Shown: one piece after another, positions 19,308-30,517 of the stretch
How the letters are laid out: each line of letters opens with the position of its first letter
Position numbering within the stretch: the first letter of the stretch is position 1
Assembly (NCBI RefSeq): GCF_021083645.1
Contig: NZ_JAJNRQ010000004.1
Span: 1-64,000, forward strand
DNA: 64,000 bases
Source of the DNA: Schaalia sp. lx-260
Lineage (GTDB): Bacteria; Actinomycetota; Actinomycetes; Actinomycetales; Actinomycetaceae
Reading direction: 5' to 3'
Translations under genes and position numbers: made by a program
Notes under the pieces: generated by a model
Told to the model about the DNA's origin: nothing
Database searches by the model: none
Seen by the model: the letters and a program-made list of their open reading frames with translations, nothing else

Positions 19308-20258
19308 TCACATAAGCTCAGGAGGCCCCTCAAGTAGATCATCTTCATGTAAGGCCGCAAGGATTTCATCGGCAGCAGTATCTGAGAGTCGCCCCGCATC
19401 ATGAAGCATCTGAACGGTGTGACGGGTCATTGAAGTGTAGGTGTCGCGGGCACTGGAAATAACAGGATTTTCCTGATCGTCACAGTGAGCGCGCACAGCC
19501 TGCCCTAAAACACGTGTATGAGTGGTGATGGTCCCTGAATCAGCACGCGGAATGGGACCAGAAACCGCGCTCAACCCTTCACGTAGGGCACGATCCAGAG
19601 CAGCTGAAAATAAGGGCTGCACATACGAACCTGAGTTTTCAATTCCAGCCAGGCGTAAAAGTTCAACTGATTGCAGGGCGATCGTTGTTAAAAAATTTGC
19701 CCCATGTGTGAGTGCCGCATGGTACAAGGCACGGTCTTTTTCAGCCACATCAACAGGTTCACCGCCCATTTCTAAAACAAGCGCATGGCCGATAGGTCTG
19801 GCAAGCATCGAAGCTGTGACTGCAAATGGTGTTCCCACCAAACGGGATACGTCTATAGAGGTACCTGTAAAAGTCATAGCTGGGTGAATAGCTAATGTGA
19901 TCGCACCGCAACGTGCTGCTGGTTCTAAAACTGATATGCCATGTGCGCCTGATAGGTGGACAACCATCTGTCCCGGATGCCACGCTTGAAGCTCTGCAAG
20001 GCCGCGAACAAGGGGACCTATAGCGTCATCAGGGACAGCAAGTATCACCACTTCACTGCGTTCAACGATGTCGGGGATTGCCAGAATCGGAATATTCGGC
20101 AGCATGTCCTGTGCTCGTTCACGTGAAGCCTCAGATGATGCTGAAACACCAATGATACTGTGGCCTGCTGCCCGTAAAGCTGAAGCAATGACCGGACCAA
20201 CATGCCCCATGCCAATAACACCAACCCCTAAACGATTGGGGTTTTCTATGCGCGTCAT
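19308..20258 (-). CDS. Rossmann-like and DUF2520 domain protein
   Basis: The N-terminal nucleotide-binding fold (GVGVIGMGHVGPVIASALRAAGH) and the VVILAVPDDAIGPLV strand-turn are followed by an all-helical DUF2520 domain containing the HPAMTFTG motif. The family resembles ketopantoate and pyrroline-carboxylate reductases and is regularly found beside panC in actinobacteria. A role in pantothenate synthesis is therefore plausible but unproved. The start at 20258 follows the preceding gene by 20 bp; an upstream alternative would overlap it. Confidence 0.85.
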   Translation of the reverse strand: MTRIENPNRLGVGVIGMGHVGPVIASALRAAGHSIIGVSASSEASRERAQDMLPNIPILAIPDIVERSEVVILAVPDDAIGPLVRGLAELQAWHPGQMVVHLSGAHGISVLEPAARCGAITLAIHPAMTFTGTSIDVSRLVGTPFAVTASMLARPIGHALVLEMGGEPVDVAEKDRALYHAALTHGANFLTTIALQSVELLRLAGIENSGSYVQPLFSAALDRALREGLSAVSGPIPRADSGTITTHTRVLGQAVRAHCDDQENPVISSARDTYTSMTRHTVQMLHDAGRLSDTAADEILAALHEDDLLEGPPELM

Positions 20259-20277
20259 GAGCTTATTCTCTGGTTTC

Positions 20278-22044
20278 TCAAGAACCTGAGGGCGCGGATA
20301 CGGCAGGAGCACCACCCTGCTCGTCCTGTTGACTTTGCGTAGCCTGCCCTGTCACATCAGGGCCGCCAGCGGGCGTAGCGCACGTAGGGTCTTGCGTATT
20401 TTCCATCTCAGTGTGGAAAGGTGATACTGCAACTCGAAGCATCCATTTTTCTGGCGGTTCACTTGCACGGCGTTTTCGAGCGCGTTCAGTTAATTCGGGG
20501 ATAATGGTGGCCGCAATTTCACGATCAACATGGTAAGCGTGAGCCTGAGCGATGCCTTGTACTGTATGTACGTGCACATTCACAATCCCTAAAGAGCGCA
20601 ACCATGGCCCATGTTCAACTGTGATGGATTGAAGCCTTTCAATCGGCAGGAATGTTATCTCACGGTTCAGCCATCCGTCACGGATAACAAACATGCTGTC
20701 TGTTAAGGCGAAAGCGCGGCGCTTATATGAGAAAGGATCCAGACGTTTCACACATTCAGGAATGGCAGTGAAATAGTGTCCTTCGCGTTGCCCGTTGAAT
20801 GCTTCTTCAAGGAATGCCTGCGGGTCATTCACGCCGAGGTCACGAATAATCAGCCATAAAGCCAGTTCTGCGTCTTGACGGTTGCCTGCGGGCAGCAACA
20901 CTGTTGGATCACCCGTGTGGTTTTGCGAGTCGCCACCACCGTAACCTGCTTGACTGGAATTGACTCGATATAAGCCAAGGAAGCGCCACAGTAGCGGTTG
21001 CGAGATACGCACCGTGTGTACTCGTCGTGGAGGAATGGTTTGCGCTCGTGTTTCTGTGAGCCCACTCCGCACACGAATACCATCCGGTGATACTGCCGCG
21101 CGGAAGTTGAATTCCCCAGCAAAACGGGACCACAGGTACGTTGCGACAGCGGAAAATGGCACGATTATCGAGAATATGCTGGATAGGCCCGCCCATCCGT
21201 ATGCGTAGATCAAAATACCTACCGCGATGAAGCCAGCAAGGATCATGAGGATCCCTACAATAAAAACACCGGAACATAGCAGCGACATCATCAGTGTTTT
21301 TGGTGAAAGGGCGTACAGTTCGCGTTCAGGTGCTTCAAGAGCAGGAGTCGTCATTTGAGGGCTGCGGGCAGGGATGCTACGTGTTTCCTGCAAGGCAACA
21401 CCATTGTCAGCGAGCGTTCCCTGTTCTTGCTGTGAGTGCTGGTCTGGTGTCGCATTTTTTTGAGAGGGCAAAAGGACTCCTGCTGCTCGTGCGAGGATTT
21501 CTGCCCGTGCTTCTTCTAATTCATGTGTGCGGAGGAAACCGAATGTGAGGTTTGAATTAGCCCCACCAGCAACCTCAATATTGAGGCGGCCGAGGTCAAA
21601 AATCCGACCAAGCAGAGGATGAGTAATGTCAACTGCTTGGATACGGTCAAGACGCGCATGACGTTGTGAGCGCATAAGTATGCCACTGCGGAACCACACT
21701 GCCGTATCTGTGATCGCCCATGAGGTTGCTCGCCACGACAGCCACGAGACAAGAATAATGAGAAAGAGAATACCAAGCAGCGTCACTGCTACGATAATAA
21801 TGAGCCGTGAAATATTGCCTTCGCGGATCGCAGAGCTTTCCATAATGTCCTGCAGGACTTCAGAGTTCTTGTATGTAACAAAAGCTATGAGGGCTGCAAT
21901 TGCGCTCCACGCATTAAAAACTAAAGAAAACGGGTGAACCTTACGCCATTGTTCGGGCGGAACGCCTGCGTCCACTGCGTGCACGGTAGTGCGCGATTTT
22001 TTATCATCGCGCGTGGTCTCGTTGTTGTTTTCTGTCACGATCAC
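20278..22044 (-). CDS. Membrane protein with bPH2 domains (YdbT-like)
   Basis: This 588-residue protein has two pairs of membrane helices (about residues 40-110 and 255-315) alternating with bacterial PH domains of the bPH2 type. Examples are the TSWAITDTAVWFRSGIL, RHARLDRIQAVDITHPLLGRIFDLGRLNIEVAGG and RRAFALTDSMFVIRDGWLNREI segments. The GTG start overlaps the TGA of the upstream gene (GTGA), showing translational coupling with the single-PH YdbS-like partner. In Bacillus the YdbS/YdbT pair has been tied to antimicrobial peptide tolerance; the role here is unknown. The C-terminal 45 residues are low complexity. Confidence 0.85.
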   Translation of the reverse strand: MIVTENNNETTRDDKKSRTTVHAVDAGVPPEQWRKVHPFSLVFNAWSAIAALIAFVTYKNSEVLQDIMESSAIREGNISRLIIIVAVTLLGILFLIILVSWLSWRATSWAITDTAVWFRSGILMRSQRHARLDRIQAVDITHPLLGRIFDLGRLNIEVAGGANSNLTFGFLRTHELEEARAEILARAAGVLLPSQKNATPDQHSQQEQGTLADNGVALQETRSIPARSPQMTTPALEAPERELYALSPKTLMMSLLCSGVFIVGILMILAGFIAVGILIYAYGWAGLSSIFSIIVPFSAVATYLWSRFAGEFNFRAAVSPDGIRVRSGLTETRAQTIPPRRVHTVRISQPLLWRFLGLYRVNSSQAGYGGGDSQNHTGDPTVLLPAGNRQDAELALWLIIRDLGVNDPQAFLEEAFNGQREGHYFTAIPECVKRLDPFSYKRRAFALTDSMFVIRDGWLNREITFLPIERLQSITVEHGPWLRSLGIVNVHVHTVQGIAQAHAYHVDREIAATIIPELTERARKRRASEPPEKWMLRVAVSPFHTEMENTQDPTCATPAGGPDVTGQATQSQQDEQGGAPAVSAPSGS

Positions 22045-22523
22045 AACCCCGCTAATTCGGCGCTGCCTCGCTCGGCTAAGAGGTCACGTAGTCGTGAGGC
22101 TTCCTTAGCTGGGACTCCATCTAAGGTTGCGCTTGTTTCAGGTGAGGCCGTGTGAAGGGTGATCGTTGTGATGCCGTAGTGCCGCGCAATCGGTCCTTCT
22201 TTCACATCGACGTATTGGATCCGACCGTAGGGTACGAGGGTGAGGGAACGGAACATGATTCCTTTACGAATCATGAATTCTTCCTTGCCTTCAGCCCAGC
22301 CCAGTGCGCGGACCTGGCGGCGAACAAGCCATATTTGCCAGGTAGCAAGGAAAAAGAAAATGCCTGTTGCAATAAAAATCCAATATGAAAACAGGAATCC
22401 AGTGGCAACTGATCCGCTTAACAGGATCATATATGTAATGAGGAGGGCAATCGATCGCACTTTGATGAGTTCGCGTGAAACAGGGGTAAAAACTACCCCT
22501 TCAGGGGCGAAGGGATCCGACAT
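22041..22523 (-). CDS. Membrane PH-domain protein (YdbS-like)
   Basis: This 160-residue protein has two membrane helices (about 25-70) followed by one bPH2 domain with FMIRKGIMFRSLTLVPYGRIQYVDVKEGP and RHYGITTITLHTAS, the consensus core. AGGAGG lies four bases before the ATG. It is the first gene of the minus-strand block leading through the YdbT-like gene, the DUF2520 gene and panCD to lysS. Confidence 0.87.
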   Translation of the reverse strand: MSDPFAPEGVVFTPVSRELIKVRSIALLITYMILLSGSVATGFLFSYWIFIATGIFFFLATWQIWLVRRQVRALGWAEGKEEFMIRKGIMFRSLTLVPYGRIQYVDVKEGPIARHYGITTITLHTASPETSATLDGVPAKEASRLRDLLAERGSAELAGL

Positions 22524-22683
22524 AATGCCTCCTGTGATGTACGTATTTATACGGAACGTAACATATACACTTTATATGATCTTTACTTATCCGTACCTTA
22601 TTTCATTCACATCGAGCCACCCCGAAGAATACATGCGCTATTTTCTCAGGTAACTTTCAGGATCATGGAGAAGAATACATCTC

Positions 22684-23400
22684 ATGGGAATCAATGGAAC
22701 CGAATCCTCCGGCGAAGCAAAACTCCTCGTCGTTGACGACGAACCGAATATTCGTGACCTCCTCGCATCCTCATTACGTTTTGCAGGTTTCGATGTTGTT
22801 TCAGCCGAGGACGGCGCAAGCGCCTACCACTTAGCTGTGGAAGAACGACCCGACTTGATTGTTCTCGATGTCATGCTGCCGGATATGGATGGCTTCACTG
22901 TCACTCGACGTTTACGCGAAGCAGGTATCCGAATCCCCGTTCTTTTCCTCACTGCCCGCGACGATATGCGCGACAAAATCCAAGGCCTTACTGTCGGCGG
23001 CGATGACTATGTCACTAAACCATTCGGCTTAGAAGAAGTCGTTGCCCGTATTCGAGCTATTCTCCGTCGCACCATGATTGATAACGCAGATGATGGCAAA
23101 CTGCGCGTATCTGATCTCGTGATTGACGAGGACGCTCATGAAGTGACTCGTGCCGGCCAACTCGTTGATCTTTCCCCTACAGAATTTAAGCTCCTACGCT
23201 ACCTCGTTATTAATCAAGGGCGAGTGGTATCAAAAATGCAGATCCTCGATCACGTGTGGGAATACGACTGGGATGGTGATGTAGCTATTGTGGAATCATA
23301 CGTGTCATATTTGCGGCGAAAACTCGCGGTCGATGGGGCTTGCGGTGAACTCATCCACACGAAACGAGGAGTCGGCTATATCTTACGTGAGGAAAACTAG
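22684..23400 (+). CDS. OmpR-family response regulator
   Basis: This 238-residue regulator has a receiver domain (VDDEPNIRDLL; phospho-acceptor Asp62 in VLDVMLPD; KPF switch Lys) and a C-terminal winged helix (LSPTEFKLLRYLVINQGRVV; SYLRRKL; IHTKRGVGYILR). GGAGAAG lies about 11 bases before the ATG. The kinase gene follows after three bases, so the two form an operon. Sequence style matches actinobacterial TcrA/MprA-like regulators of envelope functions; the signal is unknown. Confidence 0.95.
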   Translation: MGINGTESSGEAKLLVVDDEPNIRDLLASSLRFAGFDVVSAEDGASAYHLAVEERPDLIVLDVMLPDMDGFTVTRRLREAGIRIPVLFLTARDDMRDKIQGLTVGGDDYVTKPFGLEEVVARIRAILRRTMIDNADDGKLRVSDLVIDEDAHEVTRAGQLVDLSPTEFKLLRYLVINQGRVVSKMQILDHVWEYDWDGDVAIVESYVSYLRRKLAVDGACGELIHTKRGVGYILREEN

Positions 23401-23403
23401 GAC

Positions 23404-24981
23404 GTGTTTCCTTCACGTATCCGGCAAATTTGGGAAGCTAAACCTCTAGCAACTCGACTCGTTACTCTCATAGTTGTTCTGTTAGCATCCGGGCTTTTGC
23501 TTACCGGAACAATCATGATTGGCTTACTCCAACGTCACCTTGTCAGCCAAATCGATGAACAATTGGTCACTTCCGCACGGAGCATGGCCGAACAAACCTC
23601 ACGAATTAGCGACTCACATGACGCGATGTTGCCTTCTCTTTTCTACATTCGCCGTTCAATCGTAGGCCGTACGGATGAAGAACATTATTCACCTGACACT
23701 TTAGAGCACTCAGGAACCCCAATTATTCCCACCCTCCTACAACCTGGTGAAAGAGCGGAAACAGCAAATGGGTGGACCTCTCCTGTAACCGTTGAATCCA
23801 CACATGAAGGAACACCGTGGCGAGCTATCGCTGTTCCTTTAGTTACCAGTGGAACCCATTCTCCCGTCGGAGTAATGACAATCGCCTTGCCTTTAGCTGA
23901 TGTTCAACACACCTTGCGTAATACCGCGCTTTATATTATCTACACGTCGCTGGGGATCATCATATGCGGAGGCGCTTTGGGCCGTTACCTTGTGCGTCGC
24001 ACTTTCCTTCCTCTGCGTGAAATTGAGTCCACTGCCGGGAAGATTGCAGCCGGTGATCTCACACAACGCATACGTTCACAACCTTCCACAACGGAAGTAG
24101 GGTCTTTAGCGCTTTCGCTCAACACCATGTTGTCCCAAGTTGAACAGTCATTTAGTGCGCGTAAAAGAACTGAACGAAAAATACGTCGATTCGTGTCCGA
24201 TGCTTCACATGAGCTACGTACCCCTCTTGCTGCTATCAGTGGGTACTGTGAGCTTTACGCGATGGGTGGGGTCTCGCAAGAACGCACTCCTGAAGTGATG
24301 GGACGTATTCAGTCAGAATCAGCACGCATGGCTTCTCTGGTTGAAGATCTGCTGACTTTGGCACGTTTAGATGAAGGCCGCGCACTTGAGTTTACTTCTG
24401 TTGACCTGCGTAAAATGGCTGATAATGCGGCTTTTGACTTACAGGCTCTTGATCCTGAACGATCTGTTTCGCTCATATCATTCAAGTCAAAAAACCCGCC
24501 CATGTCATTAGTTGTTGAAGGTGACCGTGACCGCCTCCAGCAAGTATTTACAAATCTTGTCGGCAATATCATTCGTTACACGCCACAAGGTTCACCCGTT
24601 GAATTAGCTTTGGGATTACACGATGACTATGCGGTAGTGGAATTTCGAGATCACGGTCCAGGTATTGCCTCACAAGAACGCGACAAAGTTTTTGAACGTT
24701 TTTATCGGACAGAAAACTCACGTTCACGTTCATTAGGCGGCTCAGGTCTTGGCTTAGCTATTGTTTCAGGGATTCTGAATGCTCATCATGGAACGGCGGC
24801 CCTATCAAAAACGCAAGGCGGTGGCCTGACTGTGCGAATCACACTTCCTTTAAGGCAACCTGTGAAGCATGGGGTTTCTGCTGACAATGCGCGTACCCCT
24901 GCACAGGCTTCATCCATGCCTTCACTAAGCGTGCCCCCAGCGACCTCACGCGGACCTGACACAGACATGAAATTTACGTGA
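23404..24981 (+). CDS. Sensor histidine kinase
   Basis: This 525-residue kinase starts at GTG. Two membrane helices (about 20-45 and 175-197) flank an extracytoplasmic sensor of about 130 residues. A HAMP linker follows, then HisKA with His269 in SDASHELRTPL and a HATPase domain (QVFTNLVGNIIRYTP, RDHGPGI, GGSGLGLAIV). The C-terminal tail is low complexity. It pairs with the response regulator just upstream. Confidence 0.95.
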   Translation: MFPSRIRQIWEAKPLATRLVTLIVVLLASGLLLTGTIMIGLLQRHLVSQIDEQLVTSARSMAEQTSRISDSHDAMLPSLFYIRRSIVGRTDEEHYSPDTLEHSGTPIIPTLLQPGERAETANGWTSPVTVESTHEGTPWRAIAVPLVTSGTHSPVGVMTIALPLADVQHTLRNTALYIIYTSLGIIICGGALGRYLVRRTFLPLREIESTAGKIAAGDLTQRIRSQPSTTEVGSLALSLNTMLSQVEQSFSARKRTERKIRRFVSDASHELRTPLAAISGYCELYAMGGVSQERTPEVMGRIQSESARMASLVEDLLTLARLDEGRALEFTSVDLRKMADNAAFDLQALDPERSVSLISFKSKNPPMSLVVEGDRDRLQQVFTNLVGNIIRYTPQGSPVELALGLHDDYAVVEFRDHGPGIASQERDKVFERFYRTENSRSRSLGGSGLGLAIVSGILNAHHGTAALSKTQGGGLTVRITLPLRQPVKHGVSADNARTPAQASSMPSLSVPPATSRGPDTDMKFT

Positions 24982-25064
24982 CTCGCGCCACCTAACATGA
25001 AATGTCATCTTTTGTGGCTTAAAGTGGCTCGGTACGTACCTATCATCTCGACAGGAGCAATCAC

Positions 25065-26042
25065 ATGGGTGCTCAAGCACCTCAGTGGCTTTTCACTGCT
25101 TTCGTTGAAGCCATGACACAAATAGGCGCCACTGCACCTGCACCAACACTGTATGCAGAGGCTAGGGATCTCGTGTCACGCTGGAATGAACCAGGTCGTC
25201 ATCTGCATAATTCTCAGCACCTCATCAATGTTCTTGCGCATATTGACGAGTTGTCGCTGGTTGCTCATGATCCTGATATTTTACGTATTGCTTTCTGGTA
25301 TCACGGAGCTTTCCTCAATCGCGCACTTGAGGTACGTATTATTGGCGCAGATCCTGAACTCATTTGCCGCCCATGCATTGACCACACCACTGAGCGTTTA
25401 ACGACTCTTGGTGTCAGTGACGATGTTGTTTCACGTATTCATGAGCTTCTTCACGCACTGGTGACGCATCGTGCTTCACGTTCAGATTCCGATGCTCAGG
25501 TTCTCATTGATTCAGATTGCGCACTTTTAGCTTCCCCGCCGCAGATTTATAAGAAGTACCGCGCCTCATTACGTGAGGAGTTTTCGGACTTAGATGACCT
25601 CACGTATTGGCGAGCACGTCGTCGCGCTATTTGTCGTTTGTTGTCTTTAGATTCCATTTACCGTTCACCGCTTGGCCGTGAATGGGAAGATCTTGCGCGT
25701 TCTAATCTTGAAGCCGAAAAAACGAAACTTGATTCTTTAATTGCCAATCAAGATCCGGATAATCCTGCTGAAGATGAAACTGACCCTGCTGATTCTGCTG
25801 TTGCTCTCCCTGTGTTTGAAGGGGAGCTGAGCGAAACAGGTACGTTAATTATTCGGCGCCGCCCATTAAAAAAGAACGCGTGTGTTACTTCATCGGATGA
25901 GCCGACGACCACGGGCACTTTACCTGTGATTCACCCTCATGAAAATAACCGGCGCAGCCACGATGAAAGCGAAGAAGATTCCGCTTCCTCTTTAGAAACT
26001 GCGATTGATACGATGGATATACCTCCGGCTCCTGCTGAATGA
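25065..26042 (+). CDS. HD-superfamily-like protein with degenerate HD dyad
   Basis: This 325-residue protein resembles predicted metal-dependent HD phosphohydrolases (COG4339 type). Recognisable parts are RHLHNSQHL, LRIAFWYHGAF, a helix with HALVTHRA, and LIDSDCALLASPPQIYKKY. The dyad that normally reads H-D is His80-Gly81 here, and the following acidic residues typical of the family are also missing, so catalysis in the usual way is doubtful. The last 110 residues are acidic and disordered. No operon partner; a GGAG ribosome site lies before the ATG. It could be a scaffold or a nucleotide-sensing relic. Confidence 0.65.
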   Translation: MGAQAPQWLFTAFVEAMTQIGATAPAPTLYAEARDLVSRWNEPGRHLHNSQHLINVLAHIDELSLVAHDPDILRIAFWYHGAFLNRALEVRIIGADPELICRPCIDHTTERLTTLGVSDDVVSRIHELLHALVTHRASRSDSDAQVLIDSDCALLASPPQIYKKYRASLREEFSDLDDLTYWRARRRAICRLLSLDSIYRSPLGREWEDLARSNLEAEKTKLDSLIANQDPDNPAEDETDPADSAVALPVFEGELSETGTLIIRRRPLKKNACVTSSDEPTTTGTLPVIHPHENNRRSHDESEEDSASSLETAIDTMDIPPAPAE

Positions 26043-26255
26043 TCTGTTCACTTACATGCTCATAGGCTTACGAACCGTATTGGATGTAGGTTTATAAGCT
26101 GATAGGCAGCTTTTGCGCACACTTTCCACAGCACTTTCTTCAGTGTCGCACTACGTCCACATGTGCGCTCAGAACTGGGTTTTCCGTTACTTTTTCGCTC
26201 TAATCTTCCTTTTACTGTGAGCCATAAAAAGTGGCTCTGACTTAGTGGAGGAAAT

Positions 26256-26543
26256 ATGGCAATTTTTACAGTAGATTCCGAACGAGTTGCTCAAGCAGCC
26301 GCACAAGTGAGTACAACCAGCGAACGCATACGCGCTGAAGTATCTGCAATGCTCGCACAGCTCATTGATTTACAGGCGTCCTGGTCAGGTATCGCTCAAT
26401 CACAGTGCGCACAAGCGGTAGAGCAATGGCAGGGCACTCAAATACATGTGGAGCAAGTACTTGACACCATCAGTCAGCAATTACTGAGTGCTGCTCATGT
26501 GTACTCTGATGCCGAGTCGCGTTCTGCTGCGCTTTTTAGTTGA
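26256..26543 (+). CDS. Orphan WXG100/ESAT-6-like protein
   Basis: This 95-residue all-helical protein has the WXG turn at Trp43-Ser44-Gly45 and a C-terminal YxxxE element (Tyr83 to Glu87), the type VII secretion signal pair. GTGGAGGAAAT precedes the ATG, giving a very strong ribosome site. A short hairpin GAGCCA/TGGCTC (26219-26237) lies just ahead and might modulate expression. No second WXG partner, EccC ATPase or toxin domain is nearby, so it must use a secretion machine encoded elsewhere or act alone. Confidence 0.85.
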   Translation: MAIFTVDSERVAQAAAQVSTTSERIRAEVSAMLAQLIDLQASWSGIAQSQCAQAVEQWQGTQIHVEQVLDTISQQLLSAAHVYSDAESRSAALFS

Positions 26544-26899
26544 AGGTAGCGCTAAGGAAAAGTGGGCGTGTCATGGTAAGGCCACTGTGAAAGCCCGTTC
26601 ATTTTGAAAGCACAGCAACACACAGTTCACAGCAACATATGCGTTCGTTCACTTCTTTTGAAGGCGCATATGAGGGTGCGGCGCGTATCGCCTATGAGCC
26701 TGCACGTAGGAGCCGGACAACTCTGGCGGCTGCGACATGTCAGCAGGCATACGGAAACTAACGCATGGCGCATACAGAGGCTGACACATGGCGCATACAT
26801 AAGCTGTGGGACTGGCTTAATAGCCAGTCCCACAGCCCTCACTCAGTATTCCCGTAGCCACATTATTACATGCATATGCAGCTACAGGTTCGAGTTTTC
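26544..26899. other. Convergent intergenic region, no gene seen
   Basis: This region lies between the WXG100 gene and groEL. It contains a duplicated CATGGCGCATACA (26764 and 26788, 24 bp apart) and the strong hairpin at 26803-26836. Open frames here lack ribosome sites and protein-like composition. Confidence 0.5.
26803..26836. terminator. Perfect 15-bp hairpin between WXG100 and groEL
   Basis: GCTGTGGGACTGGCT pairs perfectly with AGCCAGTCCCACAGC around a four-base loop. It probably ends the groEL transcript coming from the right and may block read-through from the left. T runs on both sides are weak. Confidence 0.7.
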
Positions 26900-28612
<1,713 letters not shown>

Positions 28613-28630
28613 TCACCACACCCGGATGTT

Positions 28631-28657
28631 TTGTCACTCAGCCGAGGCGAGTGCTAA
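28631..28657 (-). promoter_or_regulatory. CIRCE operator 1 (HrcA site) upstream of groEL
   Basis: TTGTCACTC, nine bases, GAGTGCTAA. Against the consensus TTAGCACTC-N9-GAGTGCTAA the right arm is perfect and the left arm has two mismatches. HrcA binding here represses groEL at normal temperature. Confidence 0.8.
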
Positions 28658-28664
28658 TGCAAGT

Positions 28665-28691
28665 TTGGCACTCTCACCCTGTGAGTGCAAG
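28665..28691 (-). promoter_or_regulatory. CIRCE operator 2 (HrcA site) upstream of groEL
   Basis: TTGGCACTC, nine bases, GAGTGCAAG. There is one mismatch in the left arm and two in the right arm against consensus. It begins seven bases after operator 1, so the centres are 34 bp apart. Confidence 0.75.
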
Positions 28692-28759
28692 ACGAAAGCG
28701 GGCTGCTGACCAAAGTCACGCAACCCGCTTCACATTCACAGAAAGAAAATAAGCGCGCC

Positions 28760-29398
28760 CTACCGCAAAAGCACAGCGATATCTGGCTCTCCAATATTGC
28801 CCGCGTGGACCTCAGTAATCCCCAACACATTGGCAATTTCACGCGCAGTTGATTCCATAGCGGAATCTTTGTAGTAAACCGTGGTGACTGTAGCAGCCCA
28901 GTTATCCGCGTTACCTGCAGACGTATTGGTAAAGCCTTCCCCACGCAATTGCTCTGCTTTGCCGGTAGCTAAACCATTACGTCCTGTCCCATTCAGCACT
29001 GAAATGCGTGCATCTTTACGAACAGGAGCAGGTGCCGACGCTGACTGTGATCCTGATGCTGGTTCAGATTGCTGAGTTTCAGCACGCGAAGCTACGCTTT
29101 GAGCCGATTGTGCAGATTGAGCTGCATTTGCGCTCTGCGCTGTTTGGCTTGTTTGCGTTGACTGGGCGGATTGTGTTTGCACAGGCTGTTCAACAGTAGC
29201 CGTAGTCCCATTATTTTGAGCAATGACTCCGCGAGAGGTCAGAAGTGTACTCACACCCCAGCCTAAAAGTGGGGCAAGAACGAGGATGGCAAGGAAAGGC
29301 CACACTGAGCGCCACTTTGAAGGCCGTGGACGATGGATTCCAACCGGCATGTCCTCGCCCGCATAGTCAAATTCGTCTTTAGGGTATTGTGAACTCAC
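28760..29398 (-). CDS. LytR_C domain membrane protein
   Basis: This 212-residue protein starts at GTG. It has a short cytoplasmic N-terminus, one membrane helix (VWPFLAILVLAPLLGWGVS), a Gln/Ser/Ala-rich linker (about 70-130), and a C-terminal LytR_C domain beginning ISVLNGTGRNGLA and ending EPDIAVLLR. The domain is often attached to LytR-CpsA-Psr enzymes that ligate polymers to peptidoglycan, or stands alone as here. An envelope role is inferred. Confidence 0.85.
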   Translation of the reverse strand: MSSQYPKDEFDYAGEDMPVGIHRPRPSKWRSVWPFLAILVLAPLLGWGVSTLLTSRGVIAQNNGTTATVEQPVQTQSAQSTQTSQTAQSANAAQSAQSAQSVASRAETQQSEPASGSQSASAPAPVRKDARISVLNGTGRNGLATGKAEQLRGEGFTNTSAGNADNWAATVTTVYYKDSAMESTAREIANVLGITEVHAGNIGEPDIAVLLR

Positions 29399-29530
29399 GT
29401 GGACAGACTAACTGTTCTCACGCTTTTCAGCATGGTTTCAGACGGGCGAGCCGAATTTCATTCGGGTTTTTCACCCTATTTTCCCCGTTTCTTTCCACGA
29501 TGTGACACATTTTTCCGGCACACTTAAGCT

Positions 29531-30229
29531 ATGACTTCTTCACCGCGCCCGCTAGCAGAACTTATTGATTCCGGTTGGGCTCAGGCTTTAGCGCCTGTTG
29601 AACCTCTCATCCATGATCTTGGCATTATGCTGCGTCAAGAAATAGCTGCAGGACGCGGTTACCTTCCCGCAGGTACAGATGTTTTACGTGCTTTTACTTT
29701 CCCATTTGACCAGGTCAAAGTTTTGATTGTGGGTCAAGATCCGTATCCCACGCCGGGTCATGCTATGGGGTTAAGTTTTTCTGTCACTCCAGGAACGCCT
29801 CTGCCGAAATCTTTAATCAATATTTTCACTGAATTACAGCAGGATTTGGGGGTGCCTGCGCCTTCCAGTGGTGATTTATCACCGTGGTGTCACCAAGGGG
29901 TGTGTTTACTCAACCGTGTTCTTACAGTTCAGCCGGGACAACCTGCTTCACACCGTGGTCGAGGGTGGGAAGAAGTCACTTCACGCGCAATCGACGCATT
30001 GGTGGCGCGTACAGATGAGGCTGGCCGTCCTGTTCCGCTGGTGGCAATCTTGTGGGGACGCGACGCACAATCGTTGAAATCTCAGCTTGGCGCTATTCCC
30101 ACTATTGAATCAGCTCATCCGTCACCTTTGTCGGCTTATCGAGGTTTTTTTGGGTCACGACCTTTTAGCCGCGTCAATGAGCTGCTTCAGCAGCAGGGCG
30201 CCTCCCCTATTCACTGGCAGTTGCCGTAA
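29531..30229 (+). CDS. ung: Uracil-DNA glycosylase
   Basis: This 232-residue family 1 enzyme removes uracil from DNA. The catalytic water-activating Asp70 lies in [18 protein letters not shown], and the His loop reads [18 protein letters not shown]. The stop codon lies inside the left 37-bp direct repeat bounding the island. The protein end matches the family, so the insertion did not damage it. Confidence 0.95.
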   Translation: MTSSPRPLAELIDSGWAQALAPVEPLIHDLGIMLRQEIAAGRGYLPAGTDVLRAFTFPFDQVKVLIVGQDPYPTPGHAMGLSFSVTPGTPLPKSLINIFTELQQDLGVPAPSSGDLSPWCHQGVCLLNRVLTVQPGQPASHRGRGWEEVTSRAIDALVARTDEAGRPVPLVAILWGRDAQSLKSQLGAIPTIESAHPSPLSAYRGFFGSRPFSRVNELLQQQGASPIHWQLP

Positions 30230-30253
30230 AAACTGTGGCTTATAAAAACGAGA
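30217..30253 (+). repeat. Island boundary direct repeat, left (att-like)
   Basis: The repeat begins GCAGTTGCCGTAAAAACTG. It is identical to 41006-41042 except at one base (C at 30249 versus T at 41038). It covers the last codons and stop of ung. Confidence 0.85.
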
Positions 30254-30517
30254 TACTTTCTCGACAATTTGGATACAAGGAAACGCCCTGTTGAGCCCGC
30301 TCTTTAAGCCGCTTTTCGCTTGATAATGGGGGAAATGATACTCGGTTCGCCTGCCGCGAGTCGGTGGTTCCGGCCACTTCACAGTGACTCGATGGCGCCT
30401 GATGTGATGAGACGAACCCAACGATCCAGTTGGGCAGGTGGGTCACTGGCTGCGTTTCGGGGTTACTTTTGCGCTGAGTACATGTTTGCCAGCACAAAAT
30501 AACTTCCGGGCCTTAAT
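30254..30517. other. Left island edge, no gene seen
   Basis: This stretch of about 265 bp lies between the repeat and the small membrane gene. No promoter, terminator or coding sequence could be supported; it may be remnant DNA. Confidence 0.4.
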
